The notes under the pieces were generated by a model, which worked only from the letters and a program-made list of their open reading frames with translations, did not search any database and was not told the DNA's origin. Positions 7,353 through 15,491 of a stretch of 36,570 nt of DNA are shown here, piece after piece. Each line of letters opens with the position of its first letter. Within the stretch, counting starts at the first letter, position 1. This DNA is from Bacteriovoracia bacterium. GTDB taxonomy: Bacteria > Bdellovibrionota > Bacteriovoracia > Bacteriovoracales > Bacteriovoracaceae. The position numbers were made by a program, and so were the translations under genes. The stretch lies in contig JAUIBX010000010.1 of NCBI GenBank assembly GCA_030427595.1, forward strand, positions 1-36,570. The letters are read 5' to 3'.

Positions 7353-7982
7353 TTACTTGAGCTTAACAGTGCCCTTTTCTAAATCCAGATCCATATGGAT
7401 GCGGTAGGAGCCATAAGCGATGTCCTCTAGAAAATTGATGGCACCATCTGGACTTGTGTACCTTAGAGTTTTAGTTATATAGACATCTACACTCGCGTCG
7501 TAATTTGGTCTATTCTGTGAGCCGTCATTTATAATCGTCTCAACCGGGAAGGCGAGGGTGATCTGTTGGCGTCCTCTGTTTTCCTTGATGGTATGCTTGG
7601 CAAGATCTATGATGCGATAAACTCCATCCTTGTAGGCGTTGACTTCTATTCTTTCTGCTTGAACTCCAATGATGAGGTCATTCGAGGTTTTAAAGTAGCT
7701 CTTTGGGGCCAGGGGTCCCACTTCTCTAAAAGTGAATTGTTTCGATCTCTTGGTGCACTTGAGAAAGCTAATATCTACCTTCACTTCCACAACATCATTT
7801 CCTACCATTTTCGCCTTTTTCGCTTTGATGCGATAAAAGCCTTTGGCATTAGCGCGGGATTCGGTGTCTTTCTTAGTAGTGCAGTAAGCCGATGTGCCAT
7901 CTGCGACTTTGACAGTCGATGGCTGGCCTGCGAATGCAGCAAAGGAGGCCATCATTGAGAGGGCAAGAAGGGTTGATTTCAC
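7353..7982 (-). CDS. Small secreted protein of unknown function
   Basis: 209 residues with a signal peptide (MKSTLLALSMMASFAAFAG, cleavage after AFA). The mature part is basic and mainly beta-strand by its pattern of alternating residues, with two Cys residues that could form a disulfide. Hypothetical proteins of this shape are common in Bacteriovorax-type genomes, but I do not recognise the family. It is a single gene with its own terminator, divergent from the copper receptor. Confidence 0.7.
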   Translation of the reverse strand: MKSTLLALSMMASFAAFAGQPSTVKVADGTSAYCTTKKDTESRANAKGFYRIKAKKAKMVGNDVVEVKVDISFLKCTKRSKQFTFREVGPLAPKSYFKTSNDLIIGVQAERIEVNAYKDGVYRIIDLAKHTIKENRGRQQITLAFPVETIINDGSQNRPNYDASVDVYITKTLRYTSPDGAINFLEDIAYGSYRIHMDLDLEKGTVKLK

Positions 7983-8178
7983 TTTTTACTCGCGGTTTGG
8001 GTTGTGCCTTCTTATACCTCATGGCCGAGGTGAGATGGCGAAGTGTTGTAAAAAATACTCTAGCGTCAAAAAGGTAATCACTTAAAATCATCATCAAAAT
8101 GAGTCCTATTTATCAGTTTAAAGTTTAGCTTCTCAAACAAAGATTTACCCAGAAAGACTATCAAATGGTCTCTAAAGC

Positions 8179-8192
8179 GTGATTTGGATCAA
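8179..8192 (+). promoter_or_regulatory. FNR/CRP-type box before the copper receptor gene
   Basis: GTGAT-TTGG-ATCAA matches the FNR consensus TTGAT-N4-ATCAA in nine of ten positions. A possible -10 element (TAATAC, 8212-8217) places the box centre about 40 bases before the start of transcription, the classic activating position. The box centre lies 63 bases before the start codon. Oxygen-controlled copper uptake is known for NosA in denitrifiers. Confidence 0.5.
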
Positions 8193-8248
8193 GGACATAT
8201 TCTTTGGCCTTTAATACTTTGCCCTATTCTTCTTTTAAAGGTGTGGGC

Positions 8249-10312
8249 ATGAAAGCTAATGTACTCATTATTTCCCTCTTTGTTATCTCTAGCATTCTTG
8301 CACAGGAAAGTGCTGATAAGGCTCCAATTATTGTGCAGGAAAAGCGGCTCATGAGCCCCGCTGAAAGTATGGCCTTTCCTGAAAAGGCCCAAGGGAAAAA
8401 CTATAGTGATGGAGGGGACTTCTTAAGAAGTTTACCTGGTGTGACAGGCTCACGCTTTGGTGGTCATGGTGTTGAGCCGGTTATTCGCGGTCAGTCGCAA
8501 GATCAGCTCAATGTTACCTTAGATGATGCCTTTATTTTTGGTGGATGCCCAAATCGCATGGATCCGCCATCTGCCTATGCAAATGTGAGTCGCTTTGATG
8601 AAGTTATCATTACCAAAGGTTATCAAAGCGTTCTCAATGGACCGGGGGCCTCAGGTGGGTCGGTAAAATTTAAGAAAAGTCCACCACGTTTAGAGGGAAA
8701 GAAGGTCAAGGGTCTATTTGAGACCCAGTATGATAGTAATAGTAACCAGTCCGATATTAAAGGTCATCTCACTACTGGAAGTTCCCAGTACTACCTTTCT
8801 GCAAACGGTTCTCATCGCTATGCCAATAATTATGATGATGGTGATGGTTTAGAGGTGCGATCCTCATTTGAGGAAAATAGCTATGGTCTCACAGTAGGGG
8901 CCACTCCAAATAACGGTGATCACTATAAGCTTTCTGTGCAAAAGCATGAGGTCCTCAATGCGCTCTTTCCTGGAGCGGGGATGGACAGTCCCTTTTCTGA
9001 GACGACTAATATCTCCCTTCATGGGAGCCATAGGTGGAGTGGGGGAGCTCTTAAAAAAACAGTGGTCAATGTCTACAGCGCTCAGGTTGATCATCAGATG
9101 GATAATTATTCCTTGAGACCTCCAGGTACTTCTTTGAGAAGAGTTGACAGCACTTCTGATACCGTAGGCTTTAAAGTTAAGAATGACCTTAGTCTTGGAG
9201 GGCTAGTTTTAGAAAATACTCTCGAATATAGAGAGAATGAAAGGGATGCTGCCCGCTACCAGGGAAGTAACGCGACAAATGTCTCAACTCTTCAGTCTTC
9301 AATGTGGCCGGGTATAACTATCGCTCAATACGGAGTCGCCTTTGAAGGAACCAAGAAGGGAGATAAGACGAAGTTTGTGACTGGAATTCGCGCAGACTTT
9401 TATGAGATTGATTATGCCAAAGCCGATATCACCTCAACTCTAACAAACCGTAGCGCTAATGATTTATACCGCCAATTCTATGGTTATGGTTCTCAGTCAA
9501 AGGATGAAACAAATATCGGTGGTCTTTTAAGAATAGAACAAAAGGTGGGTGAGTCAGTTATCTTGAAAGCGGGCATAAGTCGTTCTGTCAGAAGTGCAGA
9601 TGCAACAGAGAGAGGATTGGCCAATGATATGGTGATGATGGGGAATAACCGTTCATGGGTGGGCAACCCCAATATTGAACCTGAAAAGCATCATCAACTT
9701 GATATTGCGGCGACTTATCAAAAGAGTCATTTTGATATGGGGCTTTCTCTCTATTACAACAAGGTTTCAGACTATATCTTAAGAGATTCAGCAAGAGGCC
9801 AGGCGGGGATTCTCATTAATTCAAATGCAGCGGATGTCTATACCAATATTGATGCTTACCTCGCAGGGGCTGAATTTGAGTCGCGCTATGTGGCTTCAAG
9901 TTGGGCACAGCTATACTTTAATTTCTTCTATACTTACGGAAAGAATGAAACTTACGATATGCCACTCGCACAAATACCAGCACTCCAAGGAACATTAAGT
10001 GGGGATTTGAACTATGCGGATGTTGTAACCCTTACTCCGGAACTGGAATGGGCCTTCAAGCAAACTCGAGTTGATTCTAATGCTGCTCTTGGTAGTGGGC
10101 GAGATGTCAGGGCAACTCCTGGTTACTCAATCTTTAATCTGAAGGTAGCTTATGAAGTAATGAAGAAATTGAAGCTAACATTAGCGGCCAATAATATTTT
10201 TGATCGTAAATACGCCAACCACCTTAATCGCTCAAATATTTCAGACGCAACAGAAGTGCAAGTCTTTGAGCCAGGCCGCTTTTTTGTGGCCGGTCTCAAC
10301 TACCAATTATAG
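8249..10312 (+). CDS. TonB-dependent copper receptor (OprC/NosA type)
   Basis: 687 residues from the chosen start. A signal peptide (MKANVLIISLFVISSILA) is followed by a plug domain (about residues 45-150) and a 22-strand-type outer-membrane barrel that ends in a typical aromatic C-terminal strand (FFVAGLNYQL). The plug carries CPNRMDPPSAY, which is the hallmark of copper receptors of the OprC/NosA family (NRMDPPT-x-Y), then the usual ITKGYQSVLNGPGASGGSV. It would import copper with energy from TonB-ExbBD, none of which is encoded here. The start at 8249 has AAAGGTG before it and begins the signal peptide; an upstream in-frame ATG (8204) would add 15 residues ahead of it. It ends convergently with the DUF4266/DUF3570 operon. 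Confidence 0.9.
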   Translation: MKANVLIISLFVISSILAQESADKAPIIVQEKRLMSPAESMAFPEKAQGKNYSDGGDFLRSLPGVTGSRFGGHGVEPVIRGQSQDQLNVTLDDAFIFGGCPNRMDPPSAYANVSRFDEVIITKGYQSVLNGPGASGGSVKFKKSPPRLEGKKVKGLFETQYDSNSNQSDIKGHLTTGSSQYYLSANGSHRYANNYDDGDGLEVRSSFEENSYGLTVGATPNNGDHYKLSVQKHEVLNALFPGAGMDSPFSETTNISLHGSHRWSGGALKKTVVNVYSAQVDHQMDNYSLRPPGTSLRRVDSTSDTVGFKVKNDLSLGGLVLENTLEYRENERDAARYQGSNATNVSTLQSSMWPGITIAQYGVAFEGTKKGDKTKFVTGIRADFYEIDYAKADITSTLTNRSANDLYRQFYGYGSQSKDETNIGGLLRIEQKVGESVILKAGISRSVRSADATERGLANDMVMMGNNRSWVGNPNIEPEKHHQLDIAATYQKSHFDMGLSLYYNKVSDYILRDSARGQAGILINSNAADVYTNIDAYLAGAEFESRYVASSWAQLYFNFFYTYGKNETYDMPLAQIPALQGTLSGDLNYADVVTLTPELEWAFKQTRVDSNAALGSGRDVRATPGYSIFNLKVAYEVMKKLKLTLAANNIFDRKYANHLNRSNISDATEVQVFEPGRFFVAGLNYQL

Positions 10313-10320
10313 ATTATTCT

Positions 10321-10350
10321 GGTCCCTTAACGTTTCCACTTGAAGGGACC
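10321..10350 (+). terminator. Terminator hairpin after the copper receptor gene
   Basis: GGTCCCTT and AAGGGACC form a perfect eight-pair stem with a 14-base loop, followed by GGTTTTCTTC on the plus strand. It overlaps the end of the convergent lipoprotein gene. The T run is weak on the plus strand and absent on the minus strand. Confidence 0.55.
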
Positions 10351-11091
10351 GGTTTTCTTCAGCTTGCCATCCCCCTGGTACATCTCACAGCCAGGAACAG
10401 TGACTTTTTCTTCGGCATCAACGGTGATTTTCTGGGGGTACTCATAGAATGAGGAGCGCAAACGTGATTCACTCTTATTATAGAAAGCAAACCTAAAGGT
10501 ATATTCGCCTTTAAGATATTTTCCTGCGGTAAAGGTTTGGTTTTGGAACATAAAGGGAAGAATGACGTCCTTATAGGATTTATACTCATAAGCTGAGATC
10601 CTCATATTTTCTTTGCGAGTGGGGTTCTTACGAATGTTGATATCATTAATCCTATAAGACATATTAAAGGGGACGCATTCGTACTGAGTGAATTTCGGTC
10701 TGATGCTTGCTGAGTAGTAAACCACATTAAAGTAAAGCTCTTTGGCCTTGCCCTTTTTAAGATAATTGAGAGGAATAATCATTGAGCCCACAGGAATAAC
10801 TGTGCCTCGAATTTCCCGCCTTATCTGAATGAGCCCGCTATCAATTTGGTAATCTTTTTCAAGTCGCTTGATATCCTTTGAAGAAATAATGGGAATACTT
10901 AGACCAACTTTAAATCCGCGTGAAATCTTGAAGGCCTTCTTCCCAACCGTCCAATCGACGATATCGACGTCTTCAACTTCTGCACTATTTGCATTGAGGT
11001 TGTGACCAGTTGAAACCTTGGTTAGCTTACTTGTGGAAAGGCAGCCAAAGAGTAAAAAAGAAAGAGTGATGAGGAGAGGGAGTGATTTCAT
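10327..11091 (-). CDS. Lipoprotein of unknown function
   Basis: 254 residues. The N-terminus is a lipoprotein signal (MKSLPLLITLSFLLFGC with lipobox LFGC). The rest is mainly beta-strand, basic, with two further Cys residues near the C-terminus and one near the middle. No family recognised. It is the last gene of a six-gene minus-strand operon that starts at 14797 and lies 15 bases after the preceding gene, so it may serve the same envelope process as the DUF3570/ApbE genes. Confidence 0.7.
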   Translation of the reverse strand: MKSLPLLITLSFLLFGCLSTSKLTKVSTGHNLNANSAEVEDVDIVDWTVGKKAFKISRGFKVGLSIPIISSKDIKRLEKDYQIDSGLIQIRREIRGTVIPVGSMIIPLNYLKKGKAKELYFNVVYYSASIRPKFTQYECVPFNMSYRINDINIRKNPTRKENMRISAYEYKSYKDVILPFMFQNQTFTAGKYLKGEYTFRFAFYNKSESRLRSSFYEYPQKITVDAEEKVTVPGCEMYQGDGKLKKTGPFKWKR

Positions 11092-11106
11092 AGGGAACCT
11101 TTTAAA

Positions 11107-12011
11107 TTACCAAGTATAACTAGTATAAAAATAGATATTATAATTTAGGCTGGCAGCATTGTTACTGTCGGCTACCTGATAGATATTAGAAAAGAGAAAT
11201 CCTTTAATCCCGATATTGAGACCTGGACCGTGGGTGGCAATCATTGTTTTCACAGACCAGTGAGTGCCAAAAGCCTGATCATTGGTGCGGATGCCATTGA
11301 GGTCTTCTCTTCTATTGTCTTGGTAGCCACCACCAACGAGGCCACCTAGGCCGAAGTAGAGGGGACCAAGGGGAACGAGCCAACCGTAGCCAATCCCAAT
11401 ACCTCCTTGGCGCATCTCTAGACTTGTGAGGTTGGCAAAGAAAGAAAACTCCGTATTGGAGTTGCCCTGCAAAAGACCGCCATAGTCACGAAACTTTAGC
11501 CTATTAAAGAAGAGGGTCATTAAGAAGGATGAGCTGTACTTTATGCCCATGGAGCCGTTTGAGTTGAGGGCCTTCATACTAAAAGAAGGGTCAAAGGCAT
11601 AGAGAAAGTGAGCGCTTCGTTCACGACTAGAAAGGTTCGGTCTTTCTAAGCAATAATCACAGCCACTATCTTGATTCTCATCGGAGCTAAAGCCAATCCA
11701 CTCCTGATAATAGAGTTCAGTGTAGGTGTTGGCGATGGGAACCCCGATTCGATAACTCTTGTAACTATTATTTCCAACTTCAGAATTACCGTAGTTGGTG
11801 TCTTTGATCTTGCCACCGTATTCGATATAGAATGCATCACCAGAGAGCTTCACCCCCCAGTGGAGACTGGCGTTTGGGCGAAACTCAAGAAAGTTCTTCT
11901 TCGTTCTCAAGAGAATAGAGTGATTGGGTCTTTTCACTTGAGCCGTAAATGTCGTTGAACTATGAGAGGAGAGACTATGGAGAAGGATTAGTCCAAAGAA
12001 AAAAAGTCTTA
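11107..12011 (-). CDS. Outer-membrane beta-barrel-type protein (DUF4421-like), unusual start
   Basis: About 300 residues in all. The pattern is that of an outer-membrane barrel: alternating hydrophobic residues, many Gly/Asn/Tyr turns and a closing strand YNIYFYTSYTW with C-terminal Trp. The segment around LEFRPNASLHWGVKLSG resembles DUF4421 proteins. The first ordinary start codon in frame is a GTG at 11937, but it would begin inside the mature protein. The frame is open upstream and reads RLFFFGLILLHSLSSHSS..TFTA, a good signal peptide, with no ATG, GTG or TTG. An ATA (12011-12009) overlapping the TAA stop of apbE would start it exactly. I give that extended form; the start is uncertain. 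It belongs to the apbE operon. Confidence 0.6.
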
Positions 12012-12974
12012 TTGGAAATGTTGGAGTGCTCGTGGGCTTAATAGGGTTTTTCCTTCTTTATCAATAATGATTCCATAGAGGTTATTTTCAACCATCAATT
12101 GGTAGGCCTTAGGCATATCAACGGCTAGGCCGATGGTGGCCCAGACATCGCTTTCCATGGAGGATTCCCCTACTATGGTAACAGAAACAGGGGGAGCTTC
12201 GCTGTCATCTTCATAAAAATTAAGGACGTGATGGTCACGACCACTTTCATCTGACTGATTAAGTTGGATATAAGAGCCGGAAGTCGAGACGCCTCCATTT
12301 TTCACTTGAATAAGGCCTGCGGATTGTTGGGGGTCTTTGGCAAAGGGATTTCTGATACCAATGCGCCAAGGACGTGGAGCATCTTTAGTTGCGTGGACCC
12401 GCATATCACCAGATCCATTAACACAGAAATTAACCATTCCTTTCTCTTTTAATAAGTTAAAGGCACAATCAACTGCATAGCCTTTTCCCATGCCACCGAA
12501 ACTTATCTGAGTGGTCTTTTCCTTAAAAAATACAGTTTGTCTTTCTTTATTGAGGGTAATGTTTTTAAAATTTACCGTCTCTCTGAGCTTGGCCTTCTCC
12601 TCATCACTTAAGCTTAGACCTTCCTTTAGCGCCTGGCGCCATCTCTTGCCGTAACCAGCAAAGGTGATATCAAAGACACCTTGGCTCTTTTTATAAAAAT
12701 CCCGTGCTTGCATGAGAAGATACCAAGTTTCTTCATCAACAAGCACTTCTTCATAGACGGCCCTTTTATTAATATCTGTAAGAACACTTTCTTCAAACTC
12801 TGTGTATTTTCTCTGGATGCGCAAGACTTCTTCATGGGCCTCTTTAAAAAGCTCTTTCACTTTTTCTGGACTCATGTAGGGCTGGGGATAGGCCCTATAA
12901 ATAAAGAGACCACCCATGGCCTTTAAAGAGACCTCTACAACTTTAGGGGAATGGGAAGAAGTGCTCTCTTGCAT
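12009..12974 (-). CDS. apbE: ApbE-family FAD:protein FMN transferase
   Basis: 321 residues. ApbE proteins move FMN from FAD onto a Thr or Ser of a target protein. The FAD-binding core SFGGMGKGYAVD (residues 158-169), the NGSGDMRV segment (about 187-194), VSTSGSY (about 229-235) and the late metal-site Asp in ESDVWATIG are all in place. The odd point is the N-terminus: it opens MQESTSSHSPKVVEVSLKAM, with no signal peptide or lipobox, although most ApbE proteins are exported. The ATG lies two bases after the stop of the thioredoxin gene, so the two are coupled. Its likely partner is the DUF3570 protein two genes upstream. Confidence 0.92.
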   Translation of the reverse strand: MQESTSSHSPKVVEVSLKAMGGLFIYRAYPQPYMSPEKVKELFKEAHEEVLRIQRKYTEFEESVLTDINKRAVYEEVLVDEETWYLLMQARDFYKKSQGVFDITFAGYGKRWRQALKEGLSLSDEEKAKLRETVNFKNITLNKERQTVFFKEKTTQISFGGMGKGYAVDCAFNLLKEKGMVNFCVNGSGDMRVHATKDAPRPWRIGIRNPFAKDPQQSAGLIQVKNGGVSTSGSYIQLNQSDESGRDHHVLNFYEDDSEAPPVSVTIVGESSMESDVWATIGLAVDMPKAYQLMVENNLYGIIIDKEGKTLLSPRALQHFQ

Positions 12975-12976
12975 CT

Positions 12977-13408
12977 TTAGAGTTGAGTGGGCGGGACTTC
13001 TTTGTGGTAAATCACTTTCCCGTCTTTATCGACAACGAGAGTCTGGGGTAGGCTTAAAATTCCTAGGCCCTTTGAAAACTCCTTATTACGATCCATGAGG
13101 ACTTTATAGGAGAAGCCGTGCTTTTTAAGAAACTTCTTAATCTTTCTGGGAGAATCTCCTGCATTAACGGCCAAAAACTCTACGTCAGGGTTTTGCTTTT
13201 TTAGTTTCTCTAAAATAGGGATTTCTTGAATACAGCTAGTGCACCAGGTCGCCCAGAAATTAATGAGAACTTTTTTCTTGTGAGGGAGCTGATAACTGTA
13301 AGTTGTCTTTTCTTTATAAATTGGTAGTTCAAAAGAAGAGAGGCTTTCAGCTCCCATAGTATGGAGTGAAAAAGAAAGTGCTAAGAGGAGGGAGAGATAT
13401 TTCGTCAT
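12977..13408 (-). CDS. Exported TlpA/ResA-like thioredoxin
   Basis: 143 residues with a signal peptide (MTKYLSLLLALSFSLHTMGA). The thioredoxin active site is WCTSC (in INFWATWCTSCIQEIPIL, residues about 49-66) and the cis-Pro lies in LSLPQTLVVD. It would act as a thiol-disulfide oxidoreductase in the periplasm, in the manner of TlpA or ResA. The C-terminus is short, ending soon after the last strand. It lies between the DUF3570 gene (8 bases upstream) and apbE (2 bases downstream). The paired Cys residues at the end of the DUF4266 protein (GGGCGCN) in the same operon are a possible substrate. Confidence 0.9.
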   Translation of the reverse strand: MTKYLSLLLALSFSLHTMGAESLSSFELPIYKEKTTYSYQLPHKKKVLINFWATWCTSCIQEIPILEKLKKQNPDVEFLAVNAGDSPRKIKKFLKKHGFSYKVLMDRNKEFSKGLGILSLPQTLVVDKDGKVIYHKEVPPTQL

Positions 13409-13416
13409 AAATTTTC

Positions 13417-14595
13417 CTAGAACTTAAAGCCGAAACCTGTCTGATAGTAGCCATAACGCATGCCATTTGTTCGCGTGCTGTAAACAAAGCTATGACTCCA
13501 AGTTACATCTTCAAACTCAATACCGTACAGCTTAAAGTCATCTTGAAAGGCTTCATAGTATACCCCTCCTTCATAAGAAGTGAACTCATCCATATCTGAG
13601 TCACTGGTCATAAAAGTCTGGGCACTTGTAAAACTTGGTTGAAAATACTTATTTTGGTCTTGTTGGTGAACTCTTATAAAAAGCTCCATAAAGCTTTCAT
13701 CTTCTTCAATATCAAAGAGGTAAGCTGTTCTTATGGTATGGGCCTTGGTATCCCAATCATCCCAGTAATAGCGATAGCTCAAGTTAAGAGCGCTTGTTTG
13801 CCCGAGTCCATGGACCCACTTTGCCGAAAGGGCATATCGGGTACGCTCATCAGGTAATTCTTCTACTTGGCGTGTTCCTGCAACATTGACCGTATTGGCA
13901 GTGGACTCTAGGTAACCTGTTGAGCGGGCGTAAGTGGCATCAAATTGAATGATGTCTTTTACCGTTAGGATCTGACTAGCGGTAAGTGAAGCGGCCAAGA
14001 TTTTTCTTTCTAGGCCAGTGGTGATTGTCGCAGCACTGGGGTTAGTGATGTCACGAAAGAGGTCAACCTCATCCATGTAGTACTGAAGTCCTGCTCCTAA
14101 GGTGAAATTATCCTTGGCAAAGGAGCGCGAAGCATTGAGGCTACCATTAAAAGAGCGGTAGTCATATTCAGAGCTAAAACCTACGTCAGCACCTAAATTC
14201 CAGCGGTTCTTTTCAACCTTTTTTTCTTTTCTGACACCTAGGTTGGCCGCAACTCGGTTTTGACCCATAATCGGACTGCCACTTGCCCCAGTGTAATTAT
14301 CAAGTTTGGTGTCACTGGCAGCTGTCCAGGCATCAAAAACGATTCTGCCATTGATGGCCGTATCCTCAGTAATTTGATGTTCGATAAAGACCATGGGCTC
14401 GATGACATTGGTTTCTTCGCGACCTGAGTTGTCGACGACTTGGTTACCGTCATTGCTATTTTGATGATAGATATTGAAAACAGTTTTGAGCTTGGTTTTT
14501 CCTTTTTCCATCATCTCAGCAAAGGTTCCTTGAATACTGACAATGCTGAGAGTAAGGGTCGTCCAAAAGCGCGGTGAATTCTTAGTTACAGCCAC
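13417..14595 (-). CDS. DUF3570 outer-membrane-type protein, possible ApbE target
   Basis: 392 residues with a signal peptide (cleavage near GTFA, residue 26). The rest has the repeated amphipathic strands of an outer-membrane barrel and ends in a closing strand GYYQTGFGFKF. Length, layout and neighbours fit DUF3570. As far as I recall, this family occurs in sets with DUF4266, a thioredoxin and ApbE, as here. Two segments near the N-terminus, DAWTAAS (88-94) and DNYTGAS (99-105), fit the loose FMN-attachment pattern D-x-x-[ST]-[GA]-A-[ST]. That suggests that this protein is the flavinylated partner of the operon's ApbE, with Ser94 and/or Ser105 modified. This is inference. The start overlaps the end of the DUF4266 gene by 14 bases. 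Confidence 0.8.
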   Translation of the reverse strand: MAVTKNSPRFWTTLTLSIVSIQGTFAEMMEKGKTKLKTVFNIYHQNSNDGNQVVDNSGREETNVIEPMVFIEHQITEDTAINGRIVFDAWTAASDTKLDNYTGASGSPIMGQNRVAANLGVRKEKKVEKNRWNLGADVGFSSEYDYRSFNGSLNASRSFAKDNFTLGAGLQYYMDEVDLFRDITNPSAATITTGLERKILAASLTASQILTVKDIIQFDATYARSTGYLESTANTVNVAGTRQVEELPDERTRYALSAKWVHGLGQTSALNLSYRYYWDDWDTKAHTIRTAYLFDIEEDESFMELFIRVHQQDQNKYFQPSFTSAQTFMTSDSDMDEFTSYEGGVYYEAFQDDFKLYGIEFEDVTWSHSFVYSTRTNGMRYGYYQTGFGFKF

Positions 14596-14797
14596 ATCCG
14601 CCCCCTACTGCAGAAGTACCACCGATGGCACTTTCTCTAAAGGATCGGACCTCATTTCTGAAGGCCGACTCCTCTGGGTGAGGGTCAAGCTGCATAATCT
14701 TTTTTGCGAGGTGACCACGATCAATTTGGTCCACATTGGCACAAGAAGTGAAAAGAGTAATAAAAAACATGAAGAGGAAATAGTGAGGCTTTATCAT
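14582..14797 (-). CDS. DUF4266 small lipoprotein
   Basis: 71 residues: a lipoprotein signal with lipobox (FTSC, Cys19), a short charged middle, and the ending VGGGCGCN. The Gly-rich Cys-x-Cys-Asn tail is characteristic of DUF4266 proteins, whose function is unknown. It is the first gene of the operon and overlaps the DUF3570 start. The tail Cys pair could bind metal or exchange disulfides with the operon's thioredoxin; the sequence does not decide. GAAGG precedes the ATG. Confidence 0.85.
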   Translation of the reverse strand: MIKPHYFLFMFFITLFTSCANVDQIDRGHLAKKIMQLDPHPEESAFRNEVRSFRESAIGGTSAVGGGCGCN

Positions 14798-14838
14798 AGT
14801 AGGTATCCTTCCCTAGGTTTTGCATATGATTCTTTCAA

Positions 14839-14874
14839 AGTATACGCTAAAAAAGTATGACGACTGTCATACTT
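14839..14874 (-). promoter_or_regulatory. Promoter and palindromic operator of the DUF4266-DUF3570-apbE operon
   Basis: A perfect inverted repeat AAGTATGAC-N4-GTCATACTT spans 14853-14874. Just downstream on the minus strand is TATACT (14844-14839), a good -10 element, so the repeat covers the -35 region. That layout suggests a repressor or a MerR-like activator. The operon starts 42 bases further on. Half-sites GTATGA/TCATAC equal those of NikR, but the spacing is 6 and not 16, so NikR is not supported. Confidence 0.6.
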
Positions 14875-14906
14875 CATTAAATTAAATAGTTGAGCTTAAG
14901 AATCGG

Positions 14907-15416
14907 CTATTTGTGTGATGATAGAGCTTGGATGACTTTCCTTGTCTCTTCTTCAATTTGCTCTTTATCCATGCCAGTCTCTTTGGCCTTAGCGATGGCC
15001 TCATCTTCAGTGAAGTTATGTTCAAGGTAAAGGTGAACAGCAAGCCATGCACTGGCACGATTTCCCGAACGGCAATAAATAAGCGTGGGTGAACTTTCAT
15101 CATTATGATCAACCAATTGATTGACTTGGCGAACTTTATCTAGAGTGAGAGCGTGACAACCCTCAACAGGAACTTGGTGGTATTCAAGACCATTGGTTTG
15201 GGCGTGATCCTTCTCATGACTATCAGGGTTTTCTTCATCGGGTTTTAGATCAATAACCTTTTTCACCCCTAATTTTTTGAGTTCTTGAATGCCTGCCTGA
15301 GTGGGGGCTCCTGAGAAGTAGAGGTGGCGAAACTTGCGTAATTTGGCGAAATCACCCTGTTGATCGAGGTTTTCTGCTTTAAGGTTTAATAGTTCATTCT
15401 TTGTTAAGTTTGTCAT
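14907..15416 (-). CDS. DUF442 (BLH-type) phosphatase/sulfur-transferase-fold protein
   Basis: 169 residues, cytoplasmic. The fold is the Cys-based protein-tyrosine-phosphatase type: the opening FRHLYFSGAPTQAGIQELKKLGVKKVIDL is typical of DUF442, and the active loop is YCRSGNRAS (C-x5-R). In many bacteria DUF442 proteins go with sulfide-detoxification genes and are called sulfur transferases, although the motif is phosphatase-like. A strong GGAGG precedes the ATG. It is divergent from a DUF2892 gene, another common partner in sulfide/rhodanese operons, which supports a sulfur role. Confidence 0.85.
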   Translation of the reverse strand: MTNLTKNELLNLKAENLDQQGDFAKLRKFRHLYFSGAPTQAGIQELKKLGVKKVIDLKPDEENPDSHEKDHAQTNGLEYHQVPVEGCHALTLDKVRQVNQLVDHNDESSPTLIYCRSGNRASAWLAVHLYLEHNFTEDEAIAKAKETGMDKEQIEEETRKVIQALSSHK

Positions 15417-15453
15417 GGAGACCTCCGCCTGTAATTCTTAGGGTTTAGGTAAT

Positions 15454-15469
15454 TAACATCTCCATGTTA
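15454..15469. promoter_or_regulatory. Inverted repeat in the DUF442/DUF2892 divergent promoter region
   Basis: TAACAT-CTCC-ATGTTA is a perfect six-base palindrome with a four-base spacer, 38 bases before the DUF442 start codon. It lies between two divergent genes and is a likely operator; I cannot name the regulator. Confidence 0.4.
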
Positions 15470-15491
15470 CAGGCTCTCCATCCTATAGACC

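Noticed and set aside
14853-14874. NikR operator (half-sites GTATGA and TCATAC)
   Set aside because: NikR needs 16 bases between the half-sites; here there are six. Kept only as an unnamed operator.
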